Translations under genes and position numbers: made by a program | DNA from: Xylogone sp. PMI_703 | Lineage: Eukaryota > Ascomycota > Leotiomycetes | Assembly: GCA_021399445.1 (NCBI GenBank) | Contig: JAJTUQ010000010.1 | Coordinates: 732,256-796,255 of the forward strand | Direction of reading: 5' to 3' | Length of the DNA: 64,000 bases | Part shown: positions 1-11,246 of the stretch, piece after piece | How the letters are laid out: each line of letters opens with the position of its first letter | Position numbering within the stretch: position 1 is the stretch's first letter | The notes under the pieces: generated by a model | What the model saw: the letters and a program-made list of their open reading frames with translations, nothing else | The model's database searches: none | Told to the model about the DNA's origin: nothing

Positions 1-1267
1 CTCGGAAGTCCGTTTTACTCCACCTCCCCAATTTCCTTTCGCTATCAAGCTGGTGTTTAAGACGTTGGCTACCGCATGCGCAAAAACAATATTCAATAAG
101 GCAAGCCAAGTTCTTTTCACTCCCTTGAAGCCGTCTTTACTAGCTTGCTCAAAGGTAGCCACAAAGGAAGCCTGATGGATATAGGGAAATAGTAATCCAG
201 TATTGGAAAAATATTCCTTAATGAGCTCGCGGGAAACATCATAAGGGGGAAGAGCATAAATATTGACTTTATCGACGGATGAATTCGAACTTTTTGAAGG
301 AGGGGGCGTAGAAGGCCGGGAGATGGAGACATTGAAGAATCCGCTTGCCATGCGCCCTGAAATTGGCTCTGTTGAGGACGGTCTCCATGGTCGGGTTGCA
401 TGACCTAATCGAGCCACAGCTCGAGACAGATGCCGGAGAAAGGCAATATTGGAAGAGGGCCCTAGGTAAGATTGTTAATTCTGAATTTGAATTTGAATGC
501 AGAAAACACGATTCATACCAAAGAAAGCACAGTCCTCTTCTTGAGCAAAAGTTACTGCACCCATAGCATCAATGGGGTCCTCAGTAGAGTCTGCATTGTC
601 AAGGCTGTCATCCCTCAGCGAAGCAGTCTCTAAATGTGTTAAATTTGAGGACTCATTGGATATCACCGCGGCTGTCTCTGCCGTTGATGATGCATCAGGA
701 GTGATAGTCCTAACTCCTTGGCTTTCCAGAACAGACAATCTGTTCTCCACCACCTTCAAGCGGCTCTCAATTAGCGACAGGTACCTAGATCATGCATAAG
801 CAAGTACCAAAACGGCAGGTTGGTTGAGCATGTAACACTGACTCCTTCCCAATAATGACATTTGAGGCTGTGGCTGACTGCTGGTAATGGCACTCGAACC
901 CTAGCTCCACACACAACGAGCACTTTGGCCGGATGCCGTCGCACTATTGGCCCCATGTCAACACAATGATTGCCAATTCAGCCAGAGAAGTGATTACTCC
1001 TCGTGGAATGGAATTCAGAGTATATTATACAATACTTACCCGTGACTTCCGCGCTCGACAGACACTACATGCTAGTGCAACTCGTCTTCTCTTGCTTGGA
1101 GGTTCCGGATTTTCGGGCGTCTGCCCGCTATTGCATCCAGCACCGGCACCGTTGTCAAAACTCTGCTTCCTACTCTCCAGATTGCGGGTTTGAGATCCAC
1201 CGTTTACATGAATTGTCAGTTCTGGATCATCTCCGGGGTCGGTCCTATCGTGGTCCTTAGCTTCCAT
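1..1267 (-). CDS. Zn(II)2Cys6 transcription factor, 3' part off the window
   Basis: A nuclear fungal regulator, read as four exons: 1267-1040, 943-843, 784-519 and 461-1 (open at the window edge). The exons sum to 352 complete codons without a stop. Joining exons 1 and 2 gives a full binuclear cluster: CSVCRARKSR from exon 1, then CDGIRPKCSLCVELGFEC. A linker and coiled-coil-like stretch follow (ESRLKVVENRLSVLES). Exon 4 enters the middle homology region of the family (SRELIKEYFSNTGLLFPYIH). Introns 1-3 are 96, 58 and 57 nt, with donors GTAAGT, GTCAGT and GTATGA and acceptors TAG. The first Met gives a basic KRRR patch just before the cluster, as is usual. Targets are unknown. The SDR lies upstream on the same strand. 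Confidence 0.88.
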
Positions 1268-1922
1268 AGCTGACCTGCTTCTGCGATGTTGACGGGAGGA
1301 GTCTGGGGATAGGGAGCTGGAGGAGAATCCGGGGAGAAGTCGGTTTCCTCGGCCTGGCTGCTGACTCAGCTACCCCGCCCTACCCCGAGTTTTCCAGTTG
1401 CTGCGCCAATGAGATCTGTCTGGATCGGGCTCGGATCGTCCCCTGCATTTTGGGGTAATCATGCCGATTTGTTGCTTCGGCGGAGAAACGATACACCGCC
1501 GATTATTAGCAGACCAGAGAGACCAGCAACAACTCGGATTAAACAGAAAGAAAAGTTATAGGTACATTAGATCTGAAATGTGAAAGATCCATTTTTATAA
1601 CTTCAATGTGTAATATTCACAATAGCCTTTTAACTCAAATATAAAAATAACACGCTTTTATTTAAATTAATATCACTTTAGTACACAGAATAATGTTCAA
1701 AATATTCATAAAAAGCACGCAGCAATAATAACATAGTATAGAGGCATGCACGGGCCCCAAGAAGATCTGTGAGAAAGCAAGAACCAATCAAAGGGCTAGA
1801 GGGTCCCAGGCAGGGTACAGCTGGGTTAACTATAGAAGAGTATGCCTTCTCGGAGCACTGATATCGAGGATAAGCCTGATATATTTCAACGATTGTGGAT
1901 AGGTTTTTTCTCAGCTTGAGAT
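1268..1922. other. Intergenic, promoter side of the left-edge regulator
   Basis: No gene seen. It holds the 5' flank of the Zn2Cys6 gene, including a TGACTCA motif near 1366 of the Gcn4/AP-1 type. An AT-rich stretch at about 1600-1740 precedes the 3' end of the SDR. The motif match alone is weak evidence of function. Confidence 0.4.
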
Positions 1923-2914
1923 CTACATCGGCACTCCACTCAAATATATCCTCAAAAGCATTGACTCATTAACCTCTTTAGCAAGAGCTTTTAGTTCAAC
2001 TACATCCCAGTTGGCCCAGACAAATTTGCCCTTAAGGAATTCAGCTTCAGGAGAAGCAATCCAAACGTTGAAGTGAGCCGGGAGTGTGACTAAATATATC
2101 AATCAGCTAACGCAATATATAGACAAATGGAGGAAAAGAATTCATTGACACGAGAGATATCTGGAAATCAAAAGGCAATTAGCTTACCGTCGTCCTGCCC
2201 CGGGAAGCTGGAAACTATGTTGAGCTCAGTTGTAACCACCCCAGGCTGGATGTTGAAAACGCTGAGGTCCGGATTCTCAGCCTGGAGGTAATCGAACATC
2301 TTAGCGATAGCTAGCTTGAGCGATGCGTATGCCCAGAGTCCGGGAATCGGATTGACATGTGCAATACCCGAGCTGATGTTCAAGATCTTTGCTTTAGGCG
2401 CTAGCAAGGGCGTTACCGCCTGGACTACATTGAACGAGCCGATTAAGTTACCCTCAACACTCTCACGCAAGCTATTCTCGCTGTATGTAGTGAGAGGGCT
2501 TAGTGGCTTGAGGGAAGCGGCATTGTTGACGAGAATGTCAACCTTAGCCACGCCAGCTTTCTTGATAGCGTTGGCAAAAGCGGCCTCCAAAGCTAGACGC
2601 TGGCTGATATCAACACTCTCAATGACCACAGTGGTGGCTCCCGTGAGATTAGCCTTGCTGATTTCCTCGGCAGCCAACTGCAGATTCTCGAGGCGACGTC
2701 CAAAGATAGCGACGACTTTGGCACCGGCCTGCGCGAAAGCAATCGCCGTGGCCTTACCAATTCCGCTACCACCGCCCGTGATGAAGACAACTTTTCCAGC
2801 AGCACCTAGCTCGGGGCGGGAAGGCGAGATCTCAGGGTAAGACTGGCTGTGCCAAGTCCTGGTGAAGGACTTAAACATCTCAGTTCCTTGGTGAGGTCCG
2901 TCGTAGCCACCCAT
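1923..2914 (-). CDS. Short-chain dehydrogenase/reductase (classical SDR)
   Basis: NAD(P)-dependent oxidoreductase of 297 residues, probably cytosolic; the substrate is unknown. Exons are 2914-2188 and 2089-1923 (donor GTAAGC, acceptor TTTAG), 894 nt in total including TAG. The dinucleotide-binding motif TGGGSGIG is at residues 46-53, the structural NNAA at 130-133, the catalytic Ser at about 181-182, and Tyr196/Lys200 lie in YASLK. The C-terminal exon ([18 protein letters not shown]) resembles the conserved tail of a large fungal SDR subfamily. The unspliced frame would stop soon after the donor, so the intron is needed. It lies between two Zn2Cys6 regulators, and a TTCCGCGGAA palindrome about 255 bp upstream also occurs before the MFS gene, which hints at co-regulation. 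Confidence 0.9.
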
Positions 2915-3462
2915 CTTTGATAAGGATAGTGTAATGAATAGATAGAAGTGAGATTTATAGTATGATCAAGTATTTGACGTCTTTTTTGTCATTTTGAGGT
3001 AGAAAAGATATCTGATTTGGCGACGGTTGAAGCTGATTAAATACATATGCAGAAATGCTCTATCCAACTACAGTTTCGTACCAGTGCCCTTGAGTGTATG
3101 CCTACAAGCAGCACAATCATTTCAAATCTTGTCCGCCGCGGTGCCCAGACAACTGCGTTGTATGGTGGTTCCGCGGAAGACGGTAAGCCTACTAACAACT
3201 CTATAGTGGAGATACTTATTAATAATCGCCTTCACAAGAAGTGGAGGGAGTCTTCAGGATTGGTAATTCGTGCAGAATGGACAGCATCGGAAGAGCATCC
3301 GTGGCTTTTTGCTTACTCGGTCACTATGCACATCTTTAGCATTACTACGCGGATGGGCATATGCCCTAGGCTCAGGGGAGTCGATAGAATTTCTCATCAA
3401 ATCTAGAATATCTCCCGTCTTCTATTAATCTAGCTTATAGATACGGCATTTGTATGTACACT
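2915..3462. other. Intergenic between SDR start and regulator 3' end
   Basis: About 550 bp upstream of the SDR. A plus-strand frame of 119 codons is present at 3047-3406, but it shows no recognisable domain and is not called. The notable site is the GC palindrome at 3169-3178, listed separately. Confidence 0.4.
3169..3178. promoter_or_regulatory. TTCCGCGGAA palindrome upstream of the SDR
   Basis: A perfect 10-bp palindrome containing CCGCGG, about 255 bp before the SDR start. Zn2Cys6 proteins often bind paired CGG/CCG triplets, so this is a plausible operator. The same TTCCGCGGA core recurs at 5589-5597 in the MFS promoter. The functional assignment is inference. Confidence 0.4.
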
Positions 3463-5327
3463 TTAGAGGTCACCACGGTGGCTATTTCCCTCAATTCCAT
3501 ACTGCATACCCACAAAATACGAAGAACAGTTGACACTGTTGGCCATTATGGCTGCTTCAGCACATCTTTGTTGCGTGCGCTGATGCAGTTCAGTACAAGT
3601 AGCCTGAAAGGACTGCAACATTTCGCTCTCGGTCTCCCTCGCCATTTTGTCAACTGTCTGTAAACCAGTTTCCACAAGATTGCTATCCAAGGACACGTTA
3701 CTGTGTTCCGGTCTGTGCATGCTGTTGGCTGTTAAAAGCAGCATAGCTGTCATATAAGAACATCCTGTTTTCCTATTACAATATCATAGCCAGTCAGCTT
3801 TGTTAACAGTATTCGATACACAATATACAAGCGAGAGTGGACAGAAATTATAATGTTGAACAGTTATGCAGCAGCCTCGGATACTCACCAGAAACTCCAG
3901 CGATCTGTTTCCCCTAACGCCCCAAATAAGACCAGCAAATCTCGCGCCTCACCTACCAACACCTCCCACTTTGGTGGCAGCAGTGGTTCGATGCCTTGTC
4001 TATCATACCTGCGTATGCTGGCAATCCACTCAGTGTCCCAGGCATGGGCTTGATTTATAAGAGTTGTGCAAGCCAGACTCGTGGAGTGCAATACTCCAAG
4101 AAAGCGCAGCACAGCAGGAGCTACTCTTCTTGAGCCCGCTGAGGCGTTGAACTCGGGTGGAATAGAAGCCTTCCACTGCTCAAGTGCGCCAGCTACGCTC
4201 TGCAATGCACGGGACCGCTCTTCCGGACTGCGTTTTCGAGATCGCGTTGAATATATATAATCATATACACCACCTTCAACAGCAGCTAATTGGATGCGTG
4301 CCGTGAGGTAGTTCATTTTGACGGTTCCGTCTACGGTAGTGATAACGCCCGTAGCGTCGTCAGTATTGTTGATTTTGCTCCTATCCTCGTTATATTGTAG
4401 GACTGTTGGTGAAGGCAAGTCAAGATTGATGTCGTCATCAATCTGGATCGAGGGCTGTTTCGAGCGCATGCTGAGGTCTTTGTCGAGGATATACACCAGC
4501 CAGAATACGCAAGCACGCTGTCTCGCATGGAGAGGACTTAGGTGTGTCGAGTAGGTCTGGTCATGCAAGCCAACCGCATGTGCGAGACGTATTGCTGTGG
4601 CAATTAAGACCAACGCAGGCTTTAGATCGTGCTCGGCCTGAAGCAGCATCACCATGCCCACCAAAACCTGAATGTTGAGTAGCTGGATATCGCCCAGTAC
4701 CAGCCTCGACAGGACCGATTCTGCCCTACTAAGACACACAGCCGAAGACGGAACATCATGACTAGCCACAGAATTGTGTCGCCGTGCGAGAGCTAACACA
4801 ACATTTATGGCAGCCCATACTACTGGGTTGCGTTGTAGGGGTTCAACACTATAACAACCGTGGACCAACCGCAGAAGAGTATCGGCATGGAATAGCGGTA
4901 ATACTGAGTTGAAGTCCTGGAGGTAGATTTGTATAATAGGGAGGACCTGCTCTAAAGGAGGTAGATCCATAGGTTTGGAAGAATTATTGTCATCTTCGCT
5001 TCTTGTGATCTTTAACGGCATCTCTGTGGTAATCATACTCACCTCTTTGTGCTGGAGCAGAGGTTCAACTTTATTTTTCCTTTCGACAATATCTAGACGC
5101 TCGGTGACCTGTTGGACCAGAAATTCTAGTCGTCCCAAGCGACCTTGTGTATTACTGACTCCATCCTCACCCTTCGCGTGGCTCCGTCGTTTCTTCTCTG
5201 CAGGCGTGCGACTGGGTGCTGTGTAGGTACAATCTATCTCATACGTGATGCAATGTGAGCAGCGAGGCTTCTGTCCATCGCACTTCATCTTGCGCCTGTA
5301 GCACAAGTCGCAGGACTTTTTCCGCAT
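3463..5327 (-). CDS. Zn(II)2Cys6 transcription factor with fungal-specific domain
   Basis: Nuclear regulator of 582 residues from exons 5327-3889 and 3772-3463 (1749 nt with TAA). The donor is GTGAGT and the acceptor AATAG, and the codon TGG is split across the junction. The cluster is at the extreme N terminus: Cys6, 9, 16, 23, 26 and 33, with C-x2-C-x6-C-x6-C-x2-C-x6-C spacing. A basic stretch (EKKRRSHAKG) and a predicted coiled coil follow. A middle homology domain lies in the centre of the protein (LRLVHGCYS, LARRHNSVAS, AIRLAHAVGLHD). It is transcribed divergently from the MFS transporter with about 550 bp between starts, a common arrangement for a pathway-specific regulator and its exporter. 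The ligand and targets are not deducible. Confidence 0.9.
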
Positions 5328-5878
5328 TAGCTAATGACAGCCTTCGCGACGGAGGTAGGAATCCCGGTCGTACCTTTCTAGTAGTCTTTGTGCCTTCCAT
5401 CTATGTGATAGACTATATTAATAAAAATGTAACAAGCGTCCTCCCATTTACTGTATAATAGACTGGGATCTTCATAATCACAAGCTGTGAAATGAGTCGA
5501 GGTTCTTTTAGAGCCTCCGTGGAGGCACATGTCGATTGGTCGCTGACAAATATGAAAGTTGAAGACTACCCTGCGCTAGTTTTGGAGCTTCCGCGGAGGC
5601 TCTCCGGACCTCCCTGCCAACACTCTATATATCCTAAACTTCTTGGCTATCAGTCAAGCTTGCACTTACTTCTATGGGTTCCGCGTGCTCCCATGTATCA
5701 GATGAGAAATACACCCATTATTCACGTAAAATTTTCGAATTGGCGAGCCTTTCTATATTTTTATCTAAGTTTATTCCGTTTGTGTTGGTATAAAGATGTC
5801 GAGCTGGCATGCAATAAGTTACGTATACCTTCTTCATCCCATAGCCTATCAGTACCTTATTCACCATCCGCTAGCACC
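5328..5878. promoter_or_regulatory. Divergent promoter with clustered CCG/CGG palindromes
   Basis: Shared 5' region of the Zn2Cys6 gene and the MFS gene. It contains three GC-rich dyads within 100 bp: GCCTCCGTGGAGGC at 5513-5526 (6-bp perfect arms, 2-bp centre), TTCCGCGGAGG at 5589-5599, and TCCGGA at 5603-5608. The spacing of CCG/CGG triplets suits Zn2Cys6 dimers. A frame is open leftwards of the MFS Met at 5879 as far as 5492, but it lacks family similarity and crosses these sites, so it is treated as untranslated. Confidence 0.5.
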
Positions 5879-7543
5879 ATGTCTACTCAGTCTGCTCTTG
5901 CAGTCCAACCGCCGGGGATTCAGTGTGCTGATACGAAAGCCGAGCATGAGGAGAACATACTTGACGACTCTCAGCCGGAGGTCAAATGCCGACAGATCCA
6001 CGGTATTCGCTGGCTGGCCATCTGCGTCGCTCTCTACGCCAGCTGCATTCTTTATGGACTCGATACCACTATCGCGGCGGATGTTCAGGGTTCCGTCGTT
6101 GAGCAGTTTGGTCACGTTGAACAACTGGCGTGGGTTGGAGCAGGATTTCCTCTTGGCTCCGTATGTGTCATCCTCCCACTTGGAAACCTGTACAGCGCTT
6201 TCAATATCAAATGGGTCTTCTTCACAACCGTGGTCCTTTTCGAGGTCGGCTCAGTTATTTGTGGAGCCGCTCCAACCATGAGTACTTTGATAGTCGGTCG
6301 TGTTATCGCCGGTATAGGAGGCAGCGGAATCTACCTTGGCTCCTTGAACTACTTCTTGGCCATGGCGGCGCCAGAGGAACGCAGCTTTTATATGGCACTT
6401 ATTGGAAGCTGTTGGGGCGTCGGTGCCATCTTGGGTCCTGTCATTGGTGGAGCATTTGCAATCTCCTCAGCCACTTGGCGGTGGGCATTCTACATTAATC
6501 TTGTCATCTTTGCTCTTTCGGCTCCCGCTTATGTCTTTTGCCTTCCCTCGATTCATCCTTCCCAAGGCGTCAGTGTACGAGCACGGATCGCCCGTCTTGA
6601 CTTTGTCGGTTTTCTCCTTGGTGCTGGCACCTGGGTTACATTTCTCCTGGCGATATCGATGGCAGGCGGGCAATGGGAGTGGGATGATGGAAGGACCATC
6701 GCCACTTTTGTTGTTTTTGGAGTCACCTTAATCGCATATGTTGTCCAGCAGGCCTCCGCCCTCTTCACGAGCAAAGCTCACCGTGCATTCCCGGCCCATC
6801 TATTGCGCGAACGCACCCAAGTCCTTCTCTATATCGAGACCTCGGCGGGCATCACGACTCTCTACGTTGCCATGTATTTCATTCCCATTTATTTCCAGTT
6901 CACGAACGGAGATAGTGCCCTGAAAGCAGCTGTTCGTTTGCTTCCTTTTGTTATCGTTGCCATTTCGGTAAATCTGGCATCGGGATATTTTCTCAGCGCC
7001 ATAAAGGTGTATATGTTGATCTACATCATTGGTGGTATCTTCTTGACGGTCGGCGGCGCCCTCCTTACCACCTACCTTGATCCATCCACGTCAACTGGAA
7101 CCATTTACGGCTTGTGCGTGGTCACAGCCATCGGCAGTGGCCTGGCCATGTTGACTGGCTATTCAATTGCTTCGCTTACAACGAAACCGGAGAATGCTGG
7201 GGCGGCCCTTAGCATGCAGAACGTGTCGCAACTCGGAGGCTAGGTCATTGCCCTCGCAGTTGCGGGCCAGATCTTTCATTCGACGGCAGTTAGAAATCTA
7301 CGGTCTGTCCTGTCTGGCCAGAATTTTTCGGAACAGGACATCGAAAGCGCCGTTGCTGGCGTTCAGAGCAAGGTGCTGGACCAAGTGCACGGGCCGTTGC
7401 GTGAGGAGGTCATCGGGGCTCTTGTGAACGCGATGCAAAAGGTGTTTGTATTGATTCCTGTGGCAGGGGGCATCATGCTCCTGGCGGCGCTGTGTATGAA
7501 GCGGGAGAAGCTTTTCGGGGTAGCTGCTGTGGCTGCTGCGTAG
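5879..7543 (+). pseudogene. MFS transporter, DHA2-like, with one in-frame TAG
   Basis: A plasma-membrane drug:H+ antiporter-type permease with about 14 predicted membrane segments. The Met at 5879 is preferred because it precedes a polar N-terminal tail and the first segment (WLAICVALYASCILYGLDTT). Motif C is visible as GAILGPVIGGAF. The frame reads to TAG at 7241-7243 (454 residues) directly after NVSQLGG. The same frame then stays open for 99 more codons with family-like sequence (VIALAVAGQIF and a last hydrophobic segment, LIPVAGGIMLLAALC) to TAG at 7541. The expected codon is Gln, so CAG became TAG by one C-to-T change in a CpA context. No intron is needed. It could be a null allele, a readthrough case or a sequence error. 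The product is probably an exporter for the linked SDR/regulator locus. Confidence 0.85.
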
Positions 7544-8365
7544 CGTAGCAGTCTCCGCAATACTACCGGTAAGTCAGCGTTTTGTAACAACAGGTAATGT
7601 ACCAGGCCCGCGGCGACTGATTTTACTATTTTTGCGTATAGACAGTCCAAGTGAAGAAGAGAGGATATGCTCCCATGCAAGGTAGGTAGCTGGACAAGCT
7701 GCTGCCTTCATGCATGTATGTACACTGAATAAGTAGGTAGAATAGAAAAGTGCTCCAATTATCGAATTTTCATCCCAATCACGACTGTACATACAATCCT
7801 GAGGTGCGCTTCTAAGATGTTGATGGCAGCTTCGTTGCTAAGTAGCAATGTAGTGTTGTAGTGTACTTACTAAGTCACACTCCTGCATTCTGTGTTTAGC
7901 ATCCACAACTCAACGCAGGCAGGAAAGAACCCAGGGCCCTCGATTTCCCGCCCTGTCAAACCGAGCATTCGAGCAGTAGAAGCGTTCGGGAAGGAGGGCC
8001 GACAGGACTAAAGTTTGACGAGTAGAGAGAGGGAGGGGCAGCGTGGGCTTTATAGGCGTCGTAAAGTGGCAGCTTGCCCGCGTGTGTGCTGAAGGCATCA
8101 TGTCATTTTTATACTGGCTGGGGTCTAAAGCCTGTCGGGCTCATTGAAATTAAGCCATACAAAGTAGACGGTAATCAATGTAGTTACTTAACTATTATAC
8201 CCAGAGTATGGTCTGTTAGCTGGCAACAATGCTGCTCAACCTGTCGATTACTGGTTAAACTTAAAGGTACGTGCTATGTTAATCTAGGTTAAAATGCTTA
8301 CCATTATGCATATTATTAGAGACATATCCCAAATATACCGCGAATGACCGTCTGTTAAGCCTCAA
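7544..8365. other. Intergenic, no gene seen
   Basis: Convergent 3' flanks of the MFS and HET genes. Only short unsupported frames were found on either strand. Confidence 0.4.
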
Positions 8366-10141
8366 CTACCCTGAATTCATGCTCCTTATGGGTGATACTC
8401 GACATGATGATGCATCTGTCGCAGTAATCAAAGTCAGGACAGACAGTACATCGGAATCGTATTCCAGTGATCTTCTATCCGAGTCATTAGTTTGAAAAAA
8501 AGTAAACTCAACAGAACGATAACATACCCGTTCACATTCGTCACATATGTAGTCTGCTTCATTGCTTACAAAATCACTTCCCCAGTCTGTAATATCCAAG
8601 ACCCATGCCCTCTCATCTCTAATAATATGTTCTTCGATATGTATATTCCAAGGGTAGTTGTCGCTGTTCAGACCAGATATCCTATCACCTCTATGAACAT
8701 ACTCACTTTTCTGATACATCCATGATGGATCCATTAGGCCTTCAAAAGTTTTAGTTCCGTATAGTCCAGATCCACACAGGAGATGCCCGCCATATTGGCA
8801 GACAGGATTGAAGTCATTATCAAATCCGACCTTTAAAGTTCGGCCACGACCATTATGTGTGTGCCATATTGCCCCTGCAGTTCCATTCGCGCCAATTGGT
8901 ATTTTCAAAATCCGTTCCACCTCACTCCAGTTATTCCAAGACGTCACTTCGAAACGTTTATCCCCAAGATCACTGTTTAGATCACTATTTACGCGGCTTC
9001 TACCATCACCCGGTAAAGTTCGAATCCAAAATCCGTACATACGATCGATTTCTGGAGGAGAAACTCGAATATTTTGCCGAACATAAATGTTTCTAAATTC
9101 AGCTTTTGCGGCTAGACTGATTTCAAAGGTTTGCCTGTCTTTGTCCTCTAATAGAATTCGGACATATTGGTTACTAACTTCAGGCATAAGTTTCAAGAAT
9201 ATACCAATGCGACTATTTTTGGCGTTCTCAATCTGACAGTCTAGCGCCGCAAAGTATGTCTCCATGGCCCACGGTATCATGGGCATTTGTATTGACAACC
9301 CCATGTTTGTGATCGAGTACGGGATTCGGTTCCATTTCGATGGTGAGGAGATGATATTTTCACAGCCAGCAAAATCAGAAGGCGAGCTTGCTAAAAGGCC
9401 TTGATAGTCATTACTGACTTTCTTCCAAGCAAAAAGGGACTGGTCATCGGAATGTTTCAAAATCTCCTCCTGAAGCCGTAGAAATGCTCGTTCGCCCTCT
9501 CCATACAACATTGGCATATTCACGCCGAAGATTCCTAGGAGACTATAAGCTAGGTCCTCAACTCTCGTCGTCGTCCGCTTAGATGCCCAAGACATTCTTT
9601 TCGCAATACTGAAGTTTTCAGGATCTGTTCCATCCAGCGCGGAGAGTTCTATGCCGGTGACCACTGTGATTATGGTTTTCAGTGTGCTCTTTGATCCAAG
9701 GCATGCCCATTCACTATTAAAGAATATCACATTTACAGGTGCGATGAGCTCCTGCAGGGTCCAACCTCGTGTGAACCATACACTTTGATTGAAGCTGGAA
9801 TTATCGGGTGCTTCGCTGCCCTGCACGTCAAACATATACGCATAGCATATTTTCGCATTTCGATACCATTGATACATTGAGTTTATGGCCTCAGTCAACT
9901 CAGCACTACTGCTTTTATCGATGCAGCATGTATCAATCCAAATATGCTGCAATTCATCCTTAAGAGCTTGTTCACAGCTTGACTTTATCTTGGAATACCC
10001 GGGCTTACCCTGTGCTCTCCCGTTCTGCATATCGCTGAAAGAAACTTCTCCGTGTGTCCATTTATGAGAAAGGATTGCATATTCTGGGGTATTCTCGAAG
10101 GAGTCCTCGAGCTCCAGCGTTGTCGTGTTGAGAAGTCTCAT
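8366..10141 (-). CDS. HET-domain (heterokaryon incompatibility) protein
   Basis: Uninterrupted 591-residue protein. The N-terminal 220 residues carry the hallmarks of the HET family: YAILSHKW near residue 21, WIDTCCIDKSSSAELTEAIN near 68, and FTRGWTLQELIAP near 122. The extension LLGIFGVNMPMLYGEGERAF typical of HET-E-like proteins follows. HET domains trigger cell death during vegetative incompatibility between unlike fungal strains. The C-terminal half lacks WD40 or ankyrin repeats. It contains a late CxxC...C cluster (YICDECERVC) that might bind metal, but this is inference. It starts close to the first ATG, and no introns are needed. Placed with an NLR and a dynamin GTPase within 20 kb, it fits an allorecognition or defence neighbourhood. 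Confidence 0.9.
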   Translation of the reverse strand: MRLLNTTTLELEDSFENTPEYAILSHKWTHGEVSFSDMQNGRAQGKPGYSKIKSSCEQALKDELQHIWIDTCCIDKSSSAELTEAINSMYQWYRNAKICYAYMFDVQGSEAPDNSSFNQSVWFTRGWTLQELIAPVNVIFFNSEWACLGSKSTLKTIITVVTGIELSALDGTDPENFSIAKRMSWASKRTTTRVEDLAYSLLGIFGVNMPMLYGEGERAFLRLQEEILKHSDDQSLFAWKKVSNDYQGLLASSPSDFAGCENIISSPSKWNRIPYSITNMGLSIQMPMIPWAMETYFAALDCQIENAKNSRIGIFLKLMPEVSNQYVRILLEDKDRQTFEISLAAKAEFRNIYVRQNIRVSPPEIDRMYGFWIRTLPGDGRSRVNSDLNSDLGDKRFEVTSWNNWSEVERILKIPIGANGTAGAIWHTHNGRGRTLKVGFDNDFNPVCQYGGHLLCGSGLYGTKTFEGLMDPSWMYQKSEYVHRGDRISGLNSDNYPWNIHIEEHIIRDERAWVLDITDWGSDFVSNEADYICDECERVCYRSVEFTFFQTNDSDRRSLEYDSDVLSVLTLITATDASSCRVSPIRSMNSG

Positions 10142-10716
10142 AGCGGTGATGAATATAGCTCAGCCTTAACGGAGCCAGACTGATCGGGATTGAGTGGAAA
10201 CGGATATGATTGCAGCAAGTGTGAGGTACACTCCGGCTCTGCCTGGTAAACTGGTTTCTCTGTGCGGTCACGAAGGTGCGTCAAAGACAATGTAACCCGC
10301 GCGTTCTCAGTATTGGCGGGGTAAAGACACGCAGTCTTTGCTTTTATAGCGGGTATAATTTACGGAATAACGGCAGAACAGTACCCGTGTAATATGAGCC
10401 CAAGATATACCATCTATCTAGCTCTTCCATTGAAGTTCAATCCAGATTAATGAGTTGTATGATATTGAGGGACCTTTGGATCAGCATGTGGTAAGATGAG
10501 CCGGGCGCAAATTATAGTCTTCACAGAGTATGACCTTGATAATATCTCGTTAATGGTATTTGAAGTCATAAACTAGACCTGAGGTAGAATGGCAGCTTTG
10601 AGAATAACAAAATGGTCGTATACCCAGCTAGACAGGATTCGTTGTGCGTTTTATCATTTAGCCATCGAGGCAACTTTACTCAGTCTTCCCCACCCCAAGT
10701 TCTCGGATTTGGTTTA
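10142..10716. other. Intergenic, promoter of the HET gene
   Basis: No coding signal. It contains the 5' flank of the HET gene and the 3' flank of the EthD-domain pseudogene. Confidence 0.4.
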
Positions 10717-11246
10717 TTATGGATTATTAATTTCCTTTTGCCATTTCTCCCATAGAGCCATTTCTTTATCAGAGTTCACCAAACTATTACCTTCGGTCAC
10801 GATTTGGTGCTCAATGCCCATGATCACTGTTGCTGCCTCTTTAAAGATCTTACCAAGGAACTTTTGTTCATCTGGTGCAATCACATTCACATAATATGGA
10901 TCCGCAAAAGCAGCGAGGTACTTTTCAAAGCTGTTGAATTTAAAACTAGCTACACCGCCGAAGGCCAGCGTATTAACTGCTACCGGCGAAGCTCCTTGAA
11001 ACTGTTGACATATATGTGTTGGAGTGTGGACTTTTGCCAACAGTCAATATTTTTGAATATGCGGGTACTAGCTGAGATCTACCTATCTAAACATACCTGT
11101 GTATATCCAGTCGCACCATGTTTGATGGCTCATGGAGCGATCAACGGTGCATGGACATTCTTCCAGTGATCATAAAACTGTTCCTCGGTCAGATCCGATC
11201 GGCGACCAATGAATCCGAAAAGACGAATTGGTTTTGTTTCAGACAT
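10717..11246 (-). pseudogene. EthD-domain (dimeric alpha-beta barrel) protein, decayed
   Basis: Two exons can be read: 11246-11097 and 11030-10717. Exon 1 gives an EthD-like start (EEQFYDHWKNVHAPLIAP) and exon 2 the rest (VHTPTHICQQF, FADPYYVNVIAPDEQKFL). EthD-fold proteins are small alpha-beta barrels, often enzymes or accessories for polyketide or aromatic chemistry. There are two lesions. TGA at 11130-11132 stands where the family has Trp before AIKHG. The intron (donor GTATGT, acceptor AAAAG, 66 nt) joins out of frame by one base, because the total is 464 nt. An intact product is therefore unlikely unless splicing differs or the sequence has an error. Full length would be about 154 residues, normal for the family. 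Confidence 0.75.

Noticed and set aside
3047..3406. 119-codon plus frame upstream of the SDR
   Set aside because: No domain, no splice context and it spans a likely operator; composition is not coding-like.
5492..5878. In-frame 129-residue N-terminal extension of the MFS protein
   Set aside because: It lacks family similarity, contains promoter-like dyads and precedes a standard MFS start at 5879.
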